From assembly GCA_002812745.2 (NCBI GenBank), contig NCSJ02000501.1, positions 1-22,183 on the forward strand: a stretch of DNA of 22,183 nucleotides, given 5' to 3'. The notes under the pieces are model-generated. The model was not told the origin of the DNA. It was given only the letters and a program-made list of their open reading frames with translations, and searched no databases. The translations under genes were made by a program, and so were the position numbers. Shown here piece after piece: positions 1 through 9,202 of the stretch (positions are counted from its first letter, which is position 1; each line of letters opens with the position of its first letter). Origin of the DNA: Scytalidium lignicola (taxonomy: Eukaryota > Ascomycota > Leotiomycetes).

Positions 1-2
1 TA

Positions 3-520
3 ATTCAAAACAATCTCTCCTGATTGCACTTTCTCACGTACAAAGTAATATCTGATATCAATGTGTTTAGCCCTTTTCGATTGTTCAATAGTCTTAGCCA
101 TAGAAAGGGAGCCTTGATTGTTGCTATTTAAGGTGATTTTAGAGCTTGTAACGTTGACCTAGAGTTTTGACAACAATCTGGCCAGCTATATAACTTTGCA
201 TGATACTTCAGAGAGTGCACAATATTCAGCTTCTGTAGTAGACAATGTAACACAAGGTAGTCGCTGGTAACGTCATGAAATAGGTCCACCACCCAAAAAG
301 AAAAGGTAACCTATAGTGGAATAATGCGTTTTTAAGTAACTACCGTAATCAAAGTTGTTGAAACCGTAAAAATCAAGGTTTCCGTCATCTCCGAAAGTAA
401 TTCCAACATCTTGAGTGCTTTATAAGTACTGAAAGACTTGTTTAGCTAGTTTCAAGTGTTGTGAAGATGGATTTTGAAGGAATTGTAAGAGTTTAGAGAT
501 TAGGAAGGACAGATTAGGGT
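3..520 (-). pseudogene. copia RNase H domain remnant
   Basis: One minus-strand frame runs through the whole stretch with the signature of copia RNase H and the segment before it. It has a threonine/proline block matching the TRPD region (here TQTYPN), the LGGGPIS segment, the catalytic TEAEY motif, and the C-terminal KHIDIRYYFVRE motif near the left edge. Four in-frame stops are present, at 420-422, 273-275, 186-188 and 159-161. The one at 273-275 replaces the tryptophan that normally follows PIS. The usual aspartate of the DNQ motif reads asparagine (NNQ). The domain continues beyond position 1. Family identification is firm; function is lost. Confidence 0.9.
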
Positions 521-779
521 ATGTTTGCGTTATAAGATATATAACAGAACTAACTTTTTCAGAGTAAAGCTGTATATCCTAAGGGGTAGCTATATTGTTG
601 TATTTGACCATGAATTCGGCCACATTCACCTTAAAAGGAGTAGAGTGAGGTTTAACATTGCTATACCTAAATCAATCAAGAATCTTCTTGATATACTTAT
701 CCTAGACAAGAGAAATGGTATGTTTTTCTCAATCCTGTATAATATACACCTCTAGAAACTAGGATGCAAGTCTTATATC

Positions 780-1165
780 GATCATTTCGAATAAATTGTA
801 GAGAATTAGCTTGACCTTGTTGAATTAAGAGCTTTCAAGATTGATAACTAGAAAATCATCAACATAAATGCAAATAAAGATGCTTAAATGTTAATTGAAG
901 AAGATATTAAGGTTGGATTGAAGAGGAAGACAGCTAATCTTAATTAACTTTGAATTAAGCTTCAATTACTAACAATAAAGAGCTTGTTTTAGTTTATACA
1001 AAGACTTTAAAAGGAGTAAAACAATATAACTATTATTATTAATGATATCAATATATTCAACATTAAGAGCTTGAAGATCCTTAACAATAAATCCCTCAAG
1101 GAGATCTATATAGATTTCTATGTTAATATTATCATTCAAAAAGGTTGTAACAATGTTCATTTAGT
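780..1165 (-). pseudogene. copia reverse transcriptase palm remnant
   Basis: The minus-strand frame at 969-1160 reads through the classic copia RT block: a TTFLN segment (normally T-A-F-L-N-G), EIYIDLLEGF (normally EIYMxQPEGF) and LLKSLYKLKQAL (normally LxKSLYGLKQAP). Further along the minus strand, 855-866 encodes YVDD, the catalytic metal-binding motif, inside a hydrophobic strand. The glycine of SLYGLKQ and the proline after KQA are changed, and stops and shifts separate the two blocks. I take this as a dead RT domain. Confidence 0.9.
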
Positions 1166-2739
1166 ATATTTATCAGTTATGAACAACAATAATTGACATT
1201 AATACCTTTTATATTGTTAACTTGATAATACTTATCTAAGTTTGATCATAATCCACTTCATAACATTGTTCATATCCCTTGATTACAAACTTGACTTTAA
1301 AGTATTCAATTTAACAGTCTATATTGTATTTGATATAATAAACTCATTAGCTTTTCAAGGTATACTTTCCAGGAAGAAGCTAAATAAGCTTGAAAGTCTT
1401 ATACTTTATCAAAGACTTGAGTTTAGTTATTGTAACATCTTCTTATTCCTTAGAATACAGAGTATTAAAGGCTTTCTTATAAGATTTCAGTTTTGTAGGA
1501 TTATCTGTTATAACTAGGGTATACCCTAAATTCAGAGTAGAATAAGTTGTAAGATAATGGTTATAAGTTATAACAATTGTTAGAAGTTGACTAAGAATCT
1601 CTCTTTCATTAGGAAAGGCTTTAGAAACAATTGGAGATGGAGAAACAATTAGAGATAAAGCTTGAGTACTTGATTTTATAGCTTATAAGTGTATAATATA
1701 ATTCTTTATAAGATTAATGTGTGTAATATCAGAGTTAATATGTCCTTGTTTAAGTTTCTTATTCTTTGAGCCTTTCAGACGACCATGACTATGTTTAGTA
1801 GGTATAACTACTTGAGGAAGCTTATCTTCAGACATCTCCTCCTCCTTAGTAAGTTATACAACCTCCTCAAACATAAAGTTCAATTGTAGAGGGAAAGTTG
1901 TATCTTGCAGGATAAAAGGTGGAGATAGTGGAGAATATGAGGAATTAACTTCAACAATAACTTTAACATTTTAAGCTTTGACAACAAGCTCTTCTAGGTG
2001 TAGATTACTCTTAGTGAAGGTAATATAAGAAGTGCAGACTAGTTTATAAGTATATAAGAGAACTTAATAATGATAAATCAAGTTGCCTTTAAAGTTTAAC
2101 AATATACCCTCTTCAACTTTAAAAGTTATCTTTTAAGATATTATATAATGTTCTTTGTTAATATGTATAAAGATTTTAGAATTAATAACATGAAGGTTTA
2201 ATAGATCAAGCTTGTAATTAATATTAAAGGGAAAAACCTGTTTTATAAAAGCTTTAAATAGAGTAATATTACTTATAAAAGTTCTGGTTACAAGACAATT
2301 GCTAATGTATATAATTGACTTGTATACCTTGTTCTAGAGTATAAAAGGAATACTAACAGTAATTATAATAGTACAAGTTCTTGTAAATATAAAGTGTTCA
2401 ACTCTCTTAAAGACTCCATTTTGCTATAATGTATAAGGAGTAGTCTCTTCATATTGAATACTTTTATAATTATAAAAGGTATTAAGTTTCTTTTTACCAA
2501 ACTTATTTTTATTATCAATTTAAATTAGTTTAAGAGTAATATTCTACTGATTCTTAAGAAGAGTACAATGTATAATTATAACATTATATATATCCTTCTT
2601 TTCTTTATAAGTATAACCTTAAGTAATGTTAGAGTAATCATTTACAATAATAATAATATAATAATATTCATTATGGTTAATAAGTATAATTGTATACATA
2701 TTAATATTCAAGACCTTATTAACTTTGGTAAATCTTTTT

Positions 2740-3235
2740 CTAAGTTGTTAAGAAATACCTTTTTCAGAGTAATTATATTCATAAGCTTTACAGAGGAAGA
2801 GGTCTTTATTAAAGGCCTTCTTCACTAGCTTAACATCAATACCAAGAGTAACTTTAATAGTATTCTTAATGACTTCAAGGTTTATATATACTAAACATTA
2901 ATGAATGATATTTAGACTAAGGACTGTTTAATAAGCAAAGAATGTTAAAATAAATGTTGTTAGAATAAATGTTAATCTTAAATAGATATTAGCAAAGGAG
3001 GTAATAATAACATTGTATTTAACGTTATTCTTATTGAATATACTAAATGAAATAACATAAGTATTACCATTTTGTACAAGGAGTTTTAAGGCTCTGAAAA
3101 TATTAACTGGAAATGTAAGTATATACTGTACATTAGTAAGTGTTAAGAGGAAAGATGAACTATCTGAATAAGTGGTTTTGAGTATAACAATGCTTATACT
3201 TACAATCAAAGTAAAACTATTACTTGTCTTCATAG
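2740..3235 (-). pseudogene. copia protease and integrase zinc-domain remnants
   Basis: The minus-strand frame 2928-3233 contains LTNVQYILTFPVNIF, which corresponds to the copia protease C-terminal block (L-x-N-V-L-x-x-P-x-x-x-x-N-L/I). The next segment, minus strand about 2740-2915, has an IH-stop-CL / INLEVIKNTIKVTLGID pattern like the GAG-pre-integrase region that normally reads W-H-x-R-L-G-H. It is followed by a C-K-A-Y where the HHCC finger needs C-x-x-C. Both the stop and the lost cysteine fit G-to-A mutation. The integrase catalytic core further left (about 1600-2700) is too decayed for me to place D, D and E. Confidence 0.72.
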
Positions 3236-3349
3236 GATGAAGATCAGAATATGTTGAATAAGAACTAGAATCAAACTAATTAAGATTATTAATAATGTAA
3301 TCAGTAACACTTGTATTTGTAATCTATTAATTATATGTAAACATAAAGA

Positions 3350-4230
3350 AAGTTATAAGATTAATAATAACCAAGTTAGCAAAGTTAAGATTAACAATGT
3401 TAGATTTGTCCTTTGAATTAGACTTCTTAAGTTTATCCTTACTTTTCTTCTTCTTCTTCTTGTTAGATTACTTTGCTTTATATTCCTTAAGCTTCTTAAG
3501 ATGCTTTTGAAAGCAATTAGATTCCTTATGACTATTCTTCTTGTAATGGTTATACTTAACATCCTTGAAACCTTTCAAATTGTTTGAGTTATTTAAATTG
3601 TTCTTGTTATACATGACAATACCAGAGGAGTTAGTAGTAAAGATAAATTCATTAACAATGTCTTCTATAAGTTGAGTAAGTGTGAATAGCTTCTCAGATT
3701 TACTAGTTAAACATTGACATTCAGCTTAAATAGGATATTCATCCTTTAAACTAGAGATGAAAACGAATTTGTAAAGTAAATCCATTTTGTTATCCTTGAT
3801 AGCCTTTAAATTAGCTATCATTGACTTGAACATAGCAATATACATATTCATGGAGTTAAAATGACTATGCTTGACTGAAATCAGTTCAGACAAGAACTTC
3901 TGCTGCAGGTTACAACCTTTTCCTTGATATTAAGCTTTCAAGGTGTCCTAAGCAAGCTTTGCAATCTTATAATCCTTGATCAAAAGCATAACCTCATTGT
4001 TAATATTGACATTGAGATACATATAGGTTTTAACGTTATCTTTACGCTAAATCTTCTACTCAGGAGTATTTCCTTTAGGAGGTGAAACAATATTACCAAT
4101 ATGATCTTCAAGACCTTTAGACCAAAGCAAAACCATAAAACAAGAGCTTTAAAGGTCGTAATTCTCTGAACCCTTAAGTCTTTAGTCCTTTAGAAGAACT
4201 ACAGTTCCAGAATCATCAGTTATGCTGAAG
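3350..4230 (-). pseudogene. copia gag (UBN2-like) remnant with broken zinc knuckle
   Basis: A single minus-strand frame extends from about 4230 to 3470 with in-frame stops but a clear gag pattern: a tryptophan-containing first helix, the repeated leucines of the UBN2 gag fold, and a lysine-rich tail encoded by an (AAG)n-like run near 3440-3470. At 3513-3554 the C-x2-C-x4-H-x4-C nucleocapsid knuckle reads Y-x2-Y-x4-H-x4-C, so the first two cysteines have become tyrosine. Several stops stand where Trp or Gln codons are expected. This is the 5' coding end of the element, so the LTR should lie just to the right. Confidence 0.82.
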
Positions 4231-4385
4231 GTGATGGCTAGACACATAGATATAGGTAAACAGAGACAAAAAAAANGGGTGTTAATCAACACAATCAACA
4301 CGAAAGAAGAGTTAGCTTAATTATATTGCTACTAGAGTGCATAACCTGTTGAATTAAGCATAACAAGAGGTTGTGTAATCAGGGT

Positions 4386-4867
4386 TACTCAAATATATTG
4401 TAGTATTATAATAACTACATACGTACACAAGTAAAGAGAGCTAACTAGTAAACTACCAAAAAGGGAAGTCATGTATAATAAACAAGATGGTGCTTAAGGT
4501 GACACATAGGATATCACAACATTAAAACAATTATATTATAAATAACTAATATTTTCTGCTTTTAGAATAATTAATAGTATTAATAGAATATTTATCTTTT
4601 TAAATAAATAAAGGAAAAGTAATTAAAGGGTATTGTTACTTCTTTTAACGAAGATATTACTATTAAAGATTATAATATGAAAGTTTTACATTAATACTTT
4701 AAAGAATAAAAAGTAAAGTTATTAAATTAGAATATATTATATTGTAATATCCTAGTTATCACCTTAAACACTACATTTAGCTTATTACACATGACTTCCC
4801 TTTCTTATAATTAGCTTTACTTTACTGTACATAACTATTACAATACACTAATATATCAAGTTGAGCA
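4386..4867 (-). repeat. Probable 5' LTR with long internal inverted arms
   Basis: The segment starts TACTCAA and ends TTGAGCA, so its termini are inverted copies that differ by one G-to-A change. This matches the TG...CA ends of an LTR after RIP. It sits where the 5' LTR of the minus-strand copia element should be, about 150 bp upstream of gag. Its outer arms are inverted repeats over roughly 120-130 bp: 4386-4515 matches the reverse complement of about 4740-4867. A shared core, AAGGGAAGTCATGT, is at 4461-4474 and, inverted, near 4789-4802. Such long arms are unusual for an LTR, so a nested MITE or two head-to-head LTR pieces are alternatives. I saw no convincing primer-binding site. Confidence 0.55.
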
Positions 4868-5230
4868 CCTCATATTATGTACATGCTTTGTACTGTGCTT
4901 TAATTTAATATATTAAGTAAAGTATTAAATACTTCTTTTAAGAATTAGACAAAACATAGTTAGCACGCTTTCTTGCTATGCATTGTTTATTATAACTGTT
5001 ATAAGATCATCTTAAAGGGCAACAAAAGAGTAGTTCTTTTCATTATCCTATGTGGGAATAGCTTAAGCAAGTTCATTTAGTTAAGTCTTAACTGCTTATC
5101 TCGTCTTTAGCTTATTAAGTATTTCACTCAAAATACAGTCTTAATAATAAAAGTTTTGTTTATCATATCTTAATGCTCTTATTAAACTACAATATATGTG
5201 TTTGATTCTTCAAGGGAATTTATTATGCAT
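4868..5230. other. A+T-rich non-coding block, no gene seen
   Basis: This stretch continues the strongly A+T-rich composition of the retroelement but lies outside its probable LTR. I see no open frame or family motif. It is probably another RIP-affected repeat or the host flank of the insertion. Composition changes abruptly to moderate GC near 5230. Confidence 0.5.
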
Positions 5231-6444
5231 TTACAAGTCAGCGGTAACAGCCTCTTCAGCTGAACTAGCAATTTATGAATCAATTCGAGGCATCAGCGAA
5301 GGATGAGGACCACATATAATTTTCATATACTGCTATCACTGTGTTAGATCAGCATCAGATTCGTGATGAATTCTACTTCTAACGATTTCGATATCTTGTT
5401 TGGACGAGTGCCGGCACTGCATTCTCCCGCATTTCTATGCATGTCGACGCTTGTAGCCGTCCACGAACACATTCACACCCAAACCCTTCCGCTCAGGCTC
5501 ACCCTATTGGAACTGTCGGCAACGCTTTCATTGGTATAAGATCCACTCCTGCTGAGGGTAGGTTGGAGGTTGGATCCCCAGATAGCCGGCTCGGCTCTCA
5601 AAAACATTGCTGTAGAGCCACGTCTTATATGATTAGAACTATTATTCTTGTAAGTTAATCTTATTACTTTTATAGATACTTTTTAATATTTTACTTGTCA
5701 GTCGATAGTTGATGGATGGCTTGATAAACTATAGACTAATTTCCCCATAGATAACAGGATAAAATATCTTGATTAATATCCATATATCGAATCCATTATA
5801 TTCATGTATTCGGCTTGCCTCTACCCTTGCTGTTATGACACATTCATAACTATTTATAAGGAAGATGAAGATATCGACGCATTGGAAGACCAACAGGTTG
5901 ATGTCAAGGAAGAAGTCGTCATGATCAGTATAGTTTTGTCTCGGCTGTTAACAGTTAAAGCTTGTTAGGACGTAATCATGTAAATACCACCAGTCGGCTT
6001 CTGGTCCTTTACGTAGAGCTAGTCTTTTGCGTTAACATCCTGGGCGGTGCGAATCTTCTTGTTAATGTTTAAGGGGAAAAGACCTTGAGGATAATTGAGC
6101 GACTAGAATAAATATATTGTGCTTGCGCTACTAGGACCCTATGACTGTTTCAGATGAGCGACCCCTGTTGTCAAATATAATAAGAAAATTCACAATCTAG
6201 CGTATTCGTCGATAGAAGGATATGCGATTAAAAATGCACATTCGGGAACAAAGTAGCATTATAAAGTAGCTTCAAGTGTACAGCCTATTTTTGGATAGAG
6301 GGGTCAATTTGGTACCCCGACAACTCGCTTTCTTACCGATACACATGCCCTGGAAGGGAAAGCATTCCTGCTCTCAACCCACTTGCGTCCGTTATTTCGG
6401 GTCTATATCCTGGTTCCTATGGCTTTATGCTGGATATACGAGAC
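5231..6444. other. Moderate-GC spacer, no intact gene
   Basis: No complete gene is recognisable between the A+T-rich block and the end of the MFS gene at 6445. A plus-strand frame at 5437-5658 (73 codons) has no family motif and mixed composition, and I do not support it. A 54-codon plus-strand frame at 5804-5968 with an acidic middle (KEDEDID...VDVKEEVV) is open but equally unsupported. The most coding-like stretch is on the minus strand at 5965-6102 and is listed separately. Confidence 0.5.
5965..6102 (-). pseudogene. Decayed coding remnant, family not recognised
   Basis: On the minus strand, a frame from 6102 down to a TAA at 5965-5967 has fungal-like codon use with many C-ending codons. 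It reads like real protein, with segments LNYPQGLFPLNINKK, IRTAQDVNAKD and LYVKDQKPTGGIYMI. It is interrupted by TAG at 6019-6021; both this stop and the terminal TAA are one C-to-T change from Gln codons (CAG, CAA). Past the TAA the frame stays open for about 40 more codons. A possible splice acceptor (ATTCTAG) lies immediately upstream. I do not recognise the family. It lies about 0.9 kb from the A+T-rich block, so RIP leakage is a reasonable explanation. Confidence 0.35.
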
Positions 6445-8205
6445 TCAGAGCATGTATCTGAAATCCGTGTTTTCTAAATCCGTCTTGTCATGCATGCCGA
6501 ACCTCATCCCTTCCAACTTCTCTTCCATTGTCTCAACCTTCCCATATCTCCTATCTCGAGACCGATTAACCGAAATCATATAGATTCTCAATCCTACGGC
6601 AAGACCAATACATACACAGTCTGTAAAGCATTAGCACCTTTCCACACCGCCAGAGTTCTTCCCCGGAGGGACAGGAATCATAAAACTTACAGAACACCAA
6701 AATTACCGTAATAGCTAACACGTATTCCGGCGCATCCTGAGTCCTAAAATAGAAAGGCCCCGCGATATTGCCCGCTGCATAAAACACAAACAGCAACGCG
6801 TTGGTAGTAGCCCTCTTGGTATGCCCTGCGACATTCTGTCCAATAATCATGAGCACAAACGGGAACGTAACTGCATACGAGTTAATGAGCCAATACGCGA
6901 CAACTCTGCCATACTTATTCGCTCCACTGTCTCTAGTCGCATAGATCGATGCGATTCCTGCGATGGCGATAACCAGGGGGAGGCCCATACCAATGGTGCG
7001 GAAATTGTGGAAGCGGCGCGACAGCAAACTCCAAACTAGCATGCTACCAGCCGAGACGATAGATTGAGGGAGCCCGATGAGCAAGGTGTCGAATTTGTTG
7101 AAGCCGAGTCCTTGGACGACTAGAGAGCCGAAGGAGGTGAGGCCGCCGTTGGTCATAGAGTGGAGACTTATGAATATTATTAAGAACCATGTCTTTGGAT
7201 CTTTAATTGCGTGCCACATTTGGTAGTATTTCCCTAAGACAGGCGTCAGCAATCGTTTATATGGTTGAGTGGAGACGACACACATTCATAACTCTTGACT
7301 CCTGTCATGTTGCTAGCTACACGCTGCACAGCAATGACTCGTTCTTCAGGAGTGAGCCATTTCGCATGGACTGGGGATTCAGGCATGAGGAAGAACCATC
7401 CAGCAGCTAACAAAACGCTCAGAAGGCCAAGGACAAGGAAGATGTATCTCCAGGGAGTAAGTGCCGTGCCAGTAATATGACCAACTATTTCAAGAATGAT
7501 CAATATGCCTGAGGATAAAGACGATATCCAACTTGAACTTACGGCCATAACTCAATAACCCCCCGATGATAGCAAAACACCCTTGCATCATACTCCAAAT
7601 TAAAGTCCTCGGGACCTGCTCATCCCTCGTATACCAAACACTCGTATACATAAGTAGTGCTGGGCTGACCCCAGCTTCAGCAACACCCAGAATAAATCTA
7701 ACCACCAAAATAGCCGCATAGCTATGACACCCAACGATTGCTAACATCATAATTCCCCACAGCAAGATCGCGCCGGAAAGAACTTTGACGGTGGAAAAGC
7801 GCTGCAGAAAGTAATTTGAAGGGTACTGCGAGGCGAGCAGGCCAAAATAAAAGATACTCGATGCCCAGTTATAATTGTCGCCGACTAAATGCAAATCGGC
7901 TTTGAAGGTGAACAGAACAGCCCAGCCCATTGCCACCTTGTCACAATAGTTGAGACCATTGGCGATGCACATCAAGGGAAGGATGTGCCAGTCTATTTTG
8001 CGGCGTAACCGGCGGGACTCTTCTTCGGAGTAAGCCACGTTGGCAGAGGCTTCGAAGAGGTCATACCCTTCATCGACTAAAGGTATTGTGAGCATTTGGA
8101 TTGGAGATGAGGGAGTGCTGGTGGATGTTACATACCATGTGGAGGAGCTTTTTCGTCCACGATGAATTGCTCTCGCGGTATTGCCACTGTGATTGAGTTG
8201 TCCAT
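6445..8205 (-). CDS. MFS transporter, anion:cation symporter (allantoate permease/Dal5-like) family
   Basis: Plasma-membrane carrier of the ACS branch of the major facilitator superfamily, whose fungal members import allantoate, ureidosuccinate, dipeptides, nicotinate or related anions. Proposed exons: 8136-8205, 7543-8076, 7284-7484, 6691-7233, 6445-6620; they sum to 1524 nt (507 aa), normal for the family. Introns are 59, 58, 50 and 70 nt, with donors GTATGT, GTAAGT, GTGTGT, GTAAGT and TAG/CAG acceptors. The start ATG at 8205 opens a 70-nt exon encoding a short hydrophilic N-terminus; an in-frame ATG at 8434 lacks family similarity. Family marks: KIDWHILPLMC before TM1, GLNYCDK in TM1, SSIFYFGLLASQYPSN in TM2, PESP..AKWLTPEER in the central loop (about residues 235-258), NGGLTSFG in TM7 and a C-terminal FRYML. 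Twelve membrane segments are expected. It is divergent from the M20 gene. Substrate is not determinable here. Confidence 0.9.
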
Positions 8206-8663
8206 CTTTTTCCTGTCCTGACGATTCACCGCACTTTACAAGAGATCTAACAGACTGAGCGATAACTTGAAGGATCCCATCTTTGCATACGTTTTTATAA
8301 GTCCACAACAACTTCAAACCGCTGCACATCAACAGCGGAACCGACTGATAAGGCCTGATTCCTCCGTGGCACACGTTGTTATCTCCACGCCACCCAACAT
8401 TCTTGAAGACTTGCGGAGTGCACATCTTCCCCAATCAAGCCTTTCGGCAGGTGGTTGGCCGTGCTATCCCACCTTTGGCCGAAGCCAACGTAGAGAAAGG
8501 CAGGAAATTGTCAAGGCACACCCGGCTCTTCAGCTGTCATTTGCTAAGTTAACATCTAACGTCGCTTAGATGATGGATGGTGGCTTTTGCGATGTAACGC
8601 TATGATCGGGTCTTGTACGGAGGTCACGGCAAAATGTTATGGGAATAGTGCCAAGGTGCTAGA

Positions 8664-8687
8664 CAAGCGCTAATAATTCAAGCGCTA
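8664..8687. repeat. Short direct repeat with palindromic AGCGCT cores
   Basis: CAAGCGCTA occurs at 8664-8672 and again at 8679-8687, 15 bp apart, and each copy contains the palindrome AGCGCT. It abuts the inverted repeat at 8689-8743. It could be a paired operator for a dimeric regulator or part of a small degraded repeat. Confidence 0.6.
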
Positions 8688-8688
8688 G

Positions 8689-8743
8689 AAGTGCCCTATA
8701 ATTACAGCGACCTTCAGCCTGTTGCTGTGATTATACGGCACTT
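8689..8743. repeat. Inverted repeat, 20-bp arms, in divergent promoter
   Basis: The left arm 8689-8708 and the right arm 8724-8743 are reverse complements at 18 of 20 positions, separated by 15 bp. Each arm contains AGTGCC and TATAAT. Such a structure may be an operator, a cruciform or hairpin, or the remnant of a very short transposon. It lies nearly mid-way between the two start codons. Confidence 0.8.
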
Positions 8744-8792
8744 TAGGGATTGCACTCGCTGGAAAGCTTATAATGAATTATGTAATCATATG

Positions 8793-8800
8793 GCACGTGC
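8793..8800. promoter_or_regulatory. GCACGTGC palindrome (E-box/bHLH-type site)
   Basis: This perfect 8-bp palindrome with a CACGTG core is the consensus for fungal bHLH factors (Pho4, Cbf1 type). It sits about 400 bp upstream of the M20 start and 590 bp upstream of the MFS start. The motif is seen; its use is not shown. Confidence 0.4.
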
Positions 8801-8857
8801 ACATTTAGTGTCTTGGCAGATTCTCATCACATTTTGCCGCCTCCTCCGTATGTCGTT

Positions 8858-8957
8858 CCCCTATCTATAAAGGATTAGACGAGAGACTAGTTTCGACAGG
8901 AAATAGGCTCTTAATTCTTCGGATCTCAATCCCTATCTGTAAAGGGTTAACCTATCT
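8858..8957. promoter_or_regulatory. Repeated CCCTATCT element with three reverse GATA motifs
   Basis: CCCTATCTATAAAGGATTA at 8858-8876 recurs as CCCTATCTGTAAAGGGTTA at 8931-8949, matching at 17 of 19 positions with starts 73 bp apart. A third CTATCT follows at 8952-8957. CTATCT is the reverse of AGATAG, an HGATAR GATA-factor site. The copies lie 245-345 bp upstream of the M20 start codon, a reasonable place for an upstream activating element. Confidence 0.55.
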
Positions 8958-9202
8958 GCTGTGGAGTCTGAGTTCAACAGCTCATGGGTCAATTCATCTC
9001 CGTCTCCTCTCGTAGTAGCAGAAGGCAGGCCAAGGATTTCCTCGCTTGAACATATAATTTGGCCCGTAAAAGAGCAACCGAACATCCTGTTCCTTTGTAA
9101 AAGACCGGCTTCGCTGTGCCTCCTGACTGTTTCAAACTTTGTGAAACTATTCTTAGGAAATGCTCGGATTAAAGGTTACATGATCTGAACCACATAACTA
9201 TC

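Larger units (their letters stand above)
1..4867 (-). mobile_element. Ty1/copia-type LTR retrotransposon, RIP-degraded, truncated by window edge
   Basis: Read on the minus strand, this block carries the domain order of a copia element from right to left: LTR, gag, zinc knuckle, protease, integrase zinc region, reverse transcriptase, RNase H. Seen directly: a gag-like frame at 3350-4230, a damaged zinc knuckle at 3513-3554, an RT palm segment at 969-1160, the RT catalytic YVDD at 855-866, and RNase H with its TEAEY motif ending at the left edge. The frames are broken by many TAA, TAG and TGA codons, and conserved positions show G-to-A changes on the coding strand. That pattern, with the high A+T content, is what RIP does to fungal repeats. 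It cannot make functional protein. The 3' LTR must lie left of the window. Confidence 0.93.
8206..9202. promoter_or_regulatory. Shared divergent promoter region of the MFS and M20 genes
   Basis: This 997-bp gap separates the start codons of two divergent genes, so it must hold both promoters. It carries HGATAR motifs recognised by fungal nitrogen GATA factors (AreA/Nit2 type): CGATAA at 8260-8265, TGATAAG at 8346-8352, TTATCT at 8379-8384, and three CTATCT copies at 8861-8866, 8933-8938 and 8952-8957. A GCACGTGC palindrome is at 8793-8800. No convincing gene lies inside: the plus-strand frames at 8267-8569 and 8961-9188 show no family motif. The link to nitrogen control is inference from motif density, and GATA motifs are common by chance. 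Confidence 0.55.

Noticed and set aside
525..755. Plus-strand 76-codon frame
   Set aside because: It lies antisense to the copia RT/RNase H remnant and has no family motif.
2568..2828. Plus-strand 86-codon hydrophobic frame
   Set aside because: It lies in RIP-degraded retroelement sequence, antisense to the integrase region; the Ile/Asn/Tyr-rich composition simply reflects A+T-rich DNA.
5437..5658. Plus-strand 73-codon frame rich in His, Pro and Ser
   Set aside because: No recognisable domain, no splice-supported extension, and it ends in A+T-rich sequence.
7508..7542. Shorter 35-nt intron ending at the CAG inside intron 2 of the first MFS gene
   Set aside because: About 34-35 nt is below the usual fungal minimum, and the 58-nt choice (7485-7542) restores the family sequence SYGLGHITG.
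7490..8434. Long minus-strand frame starting at 8434 as the N-terminus of the MFS protein
   Set aside because: Codons upstream of 8205 show no family features. A 70-nt exon beginning at 8205 with a 59-nt intron (8077-8135) gives a clean junction into VDEGYDLFE and a total length divisible by three.
8267..8569. Plus-strand 100-codon frame in the divergent promoter
   Set aside because: No family motif; it lies in the leader/promoter of the minus-strand MFS gene.
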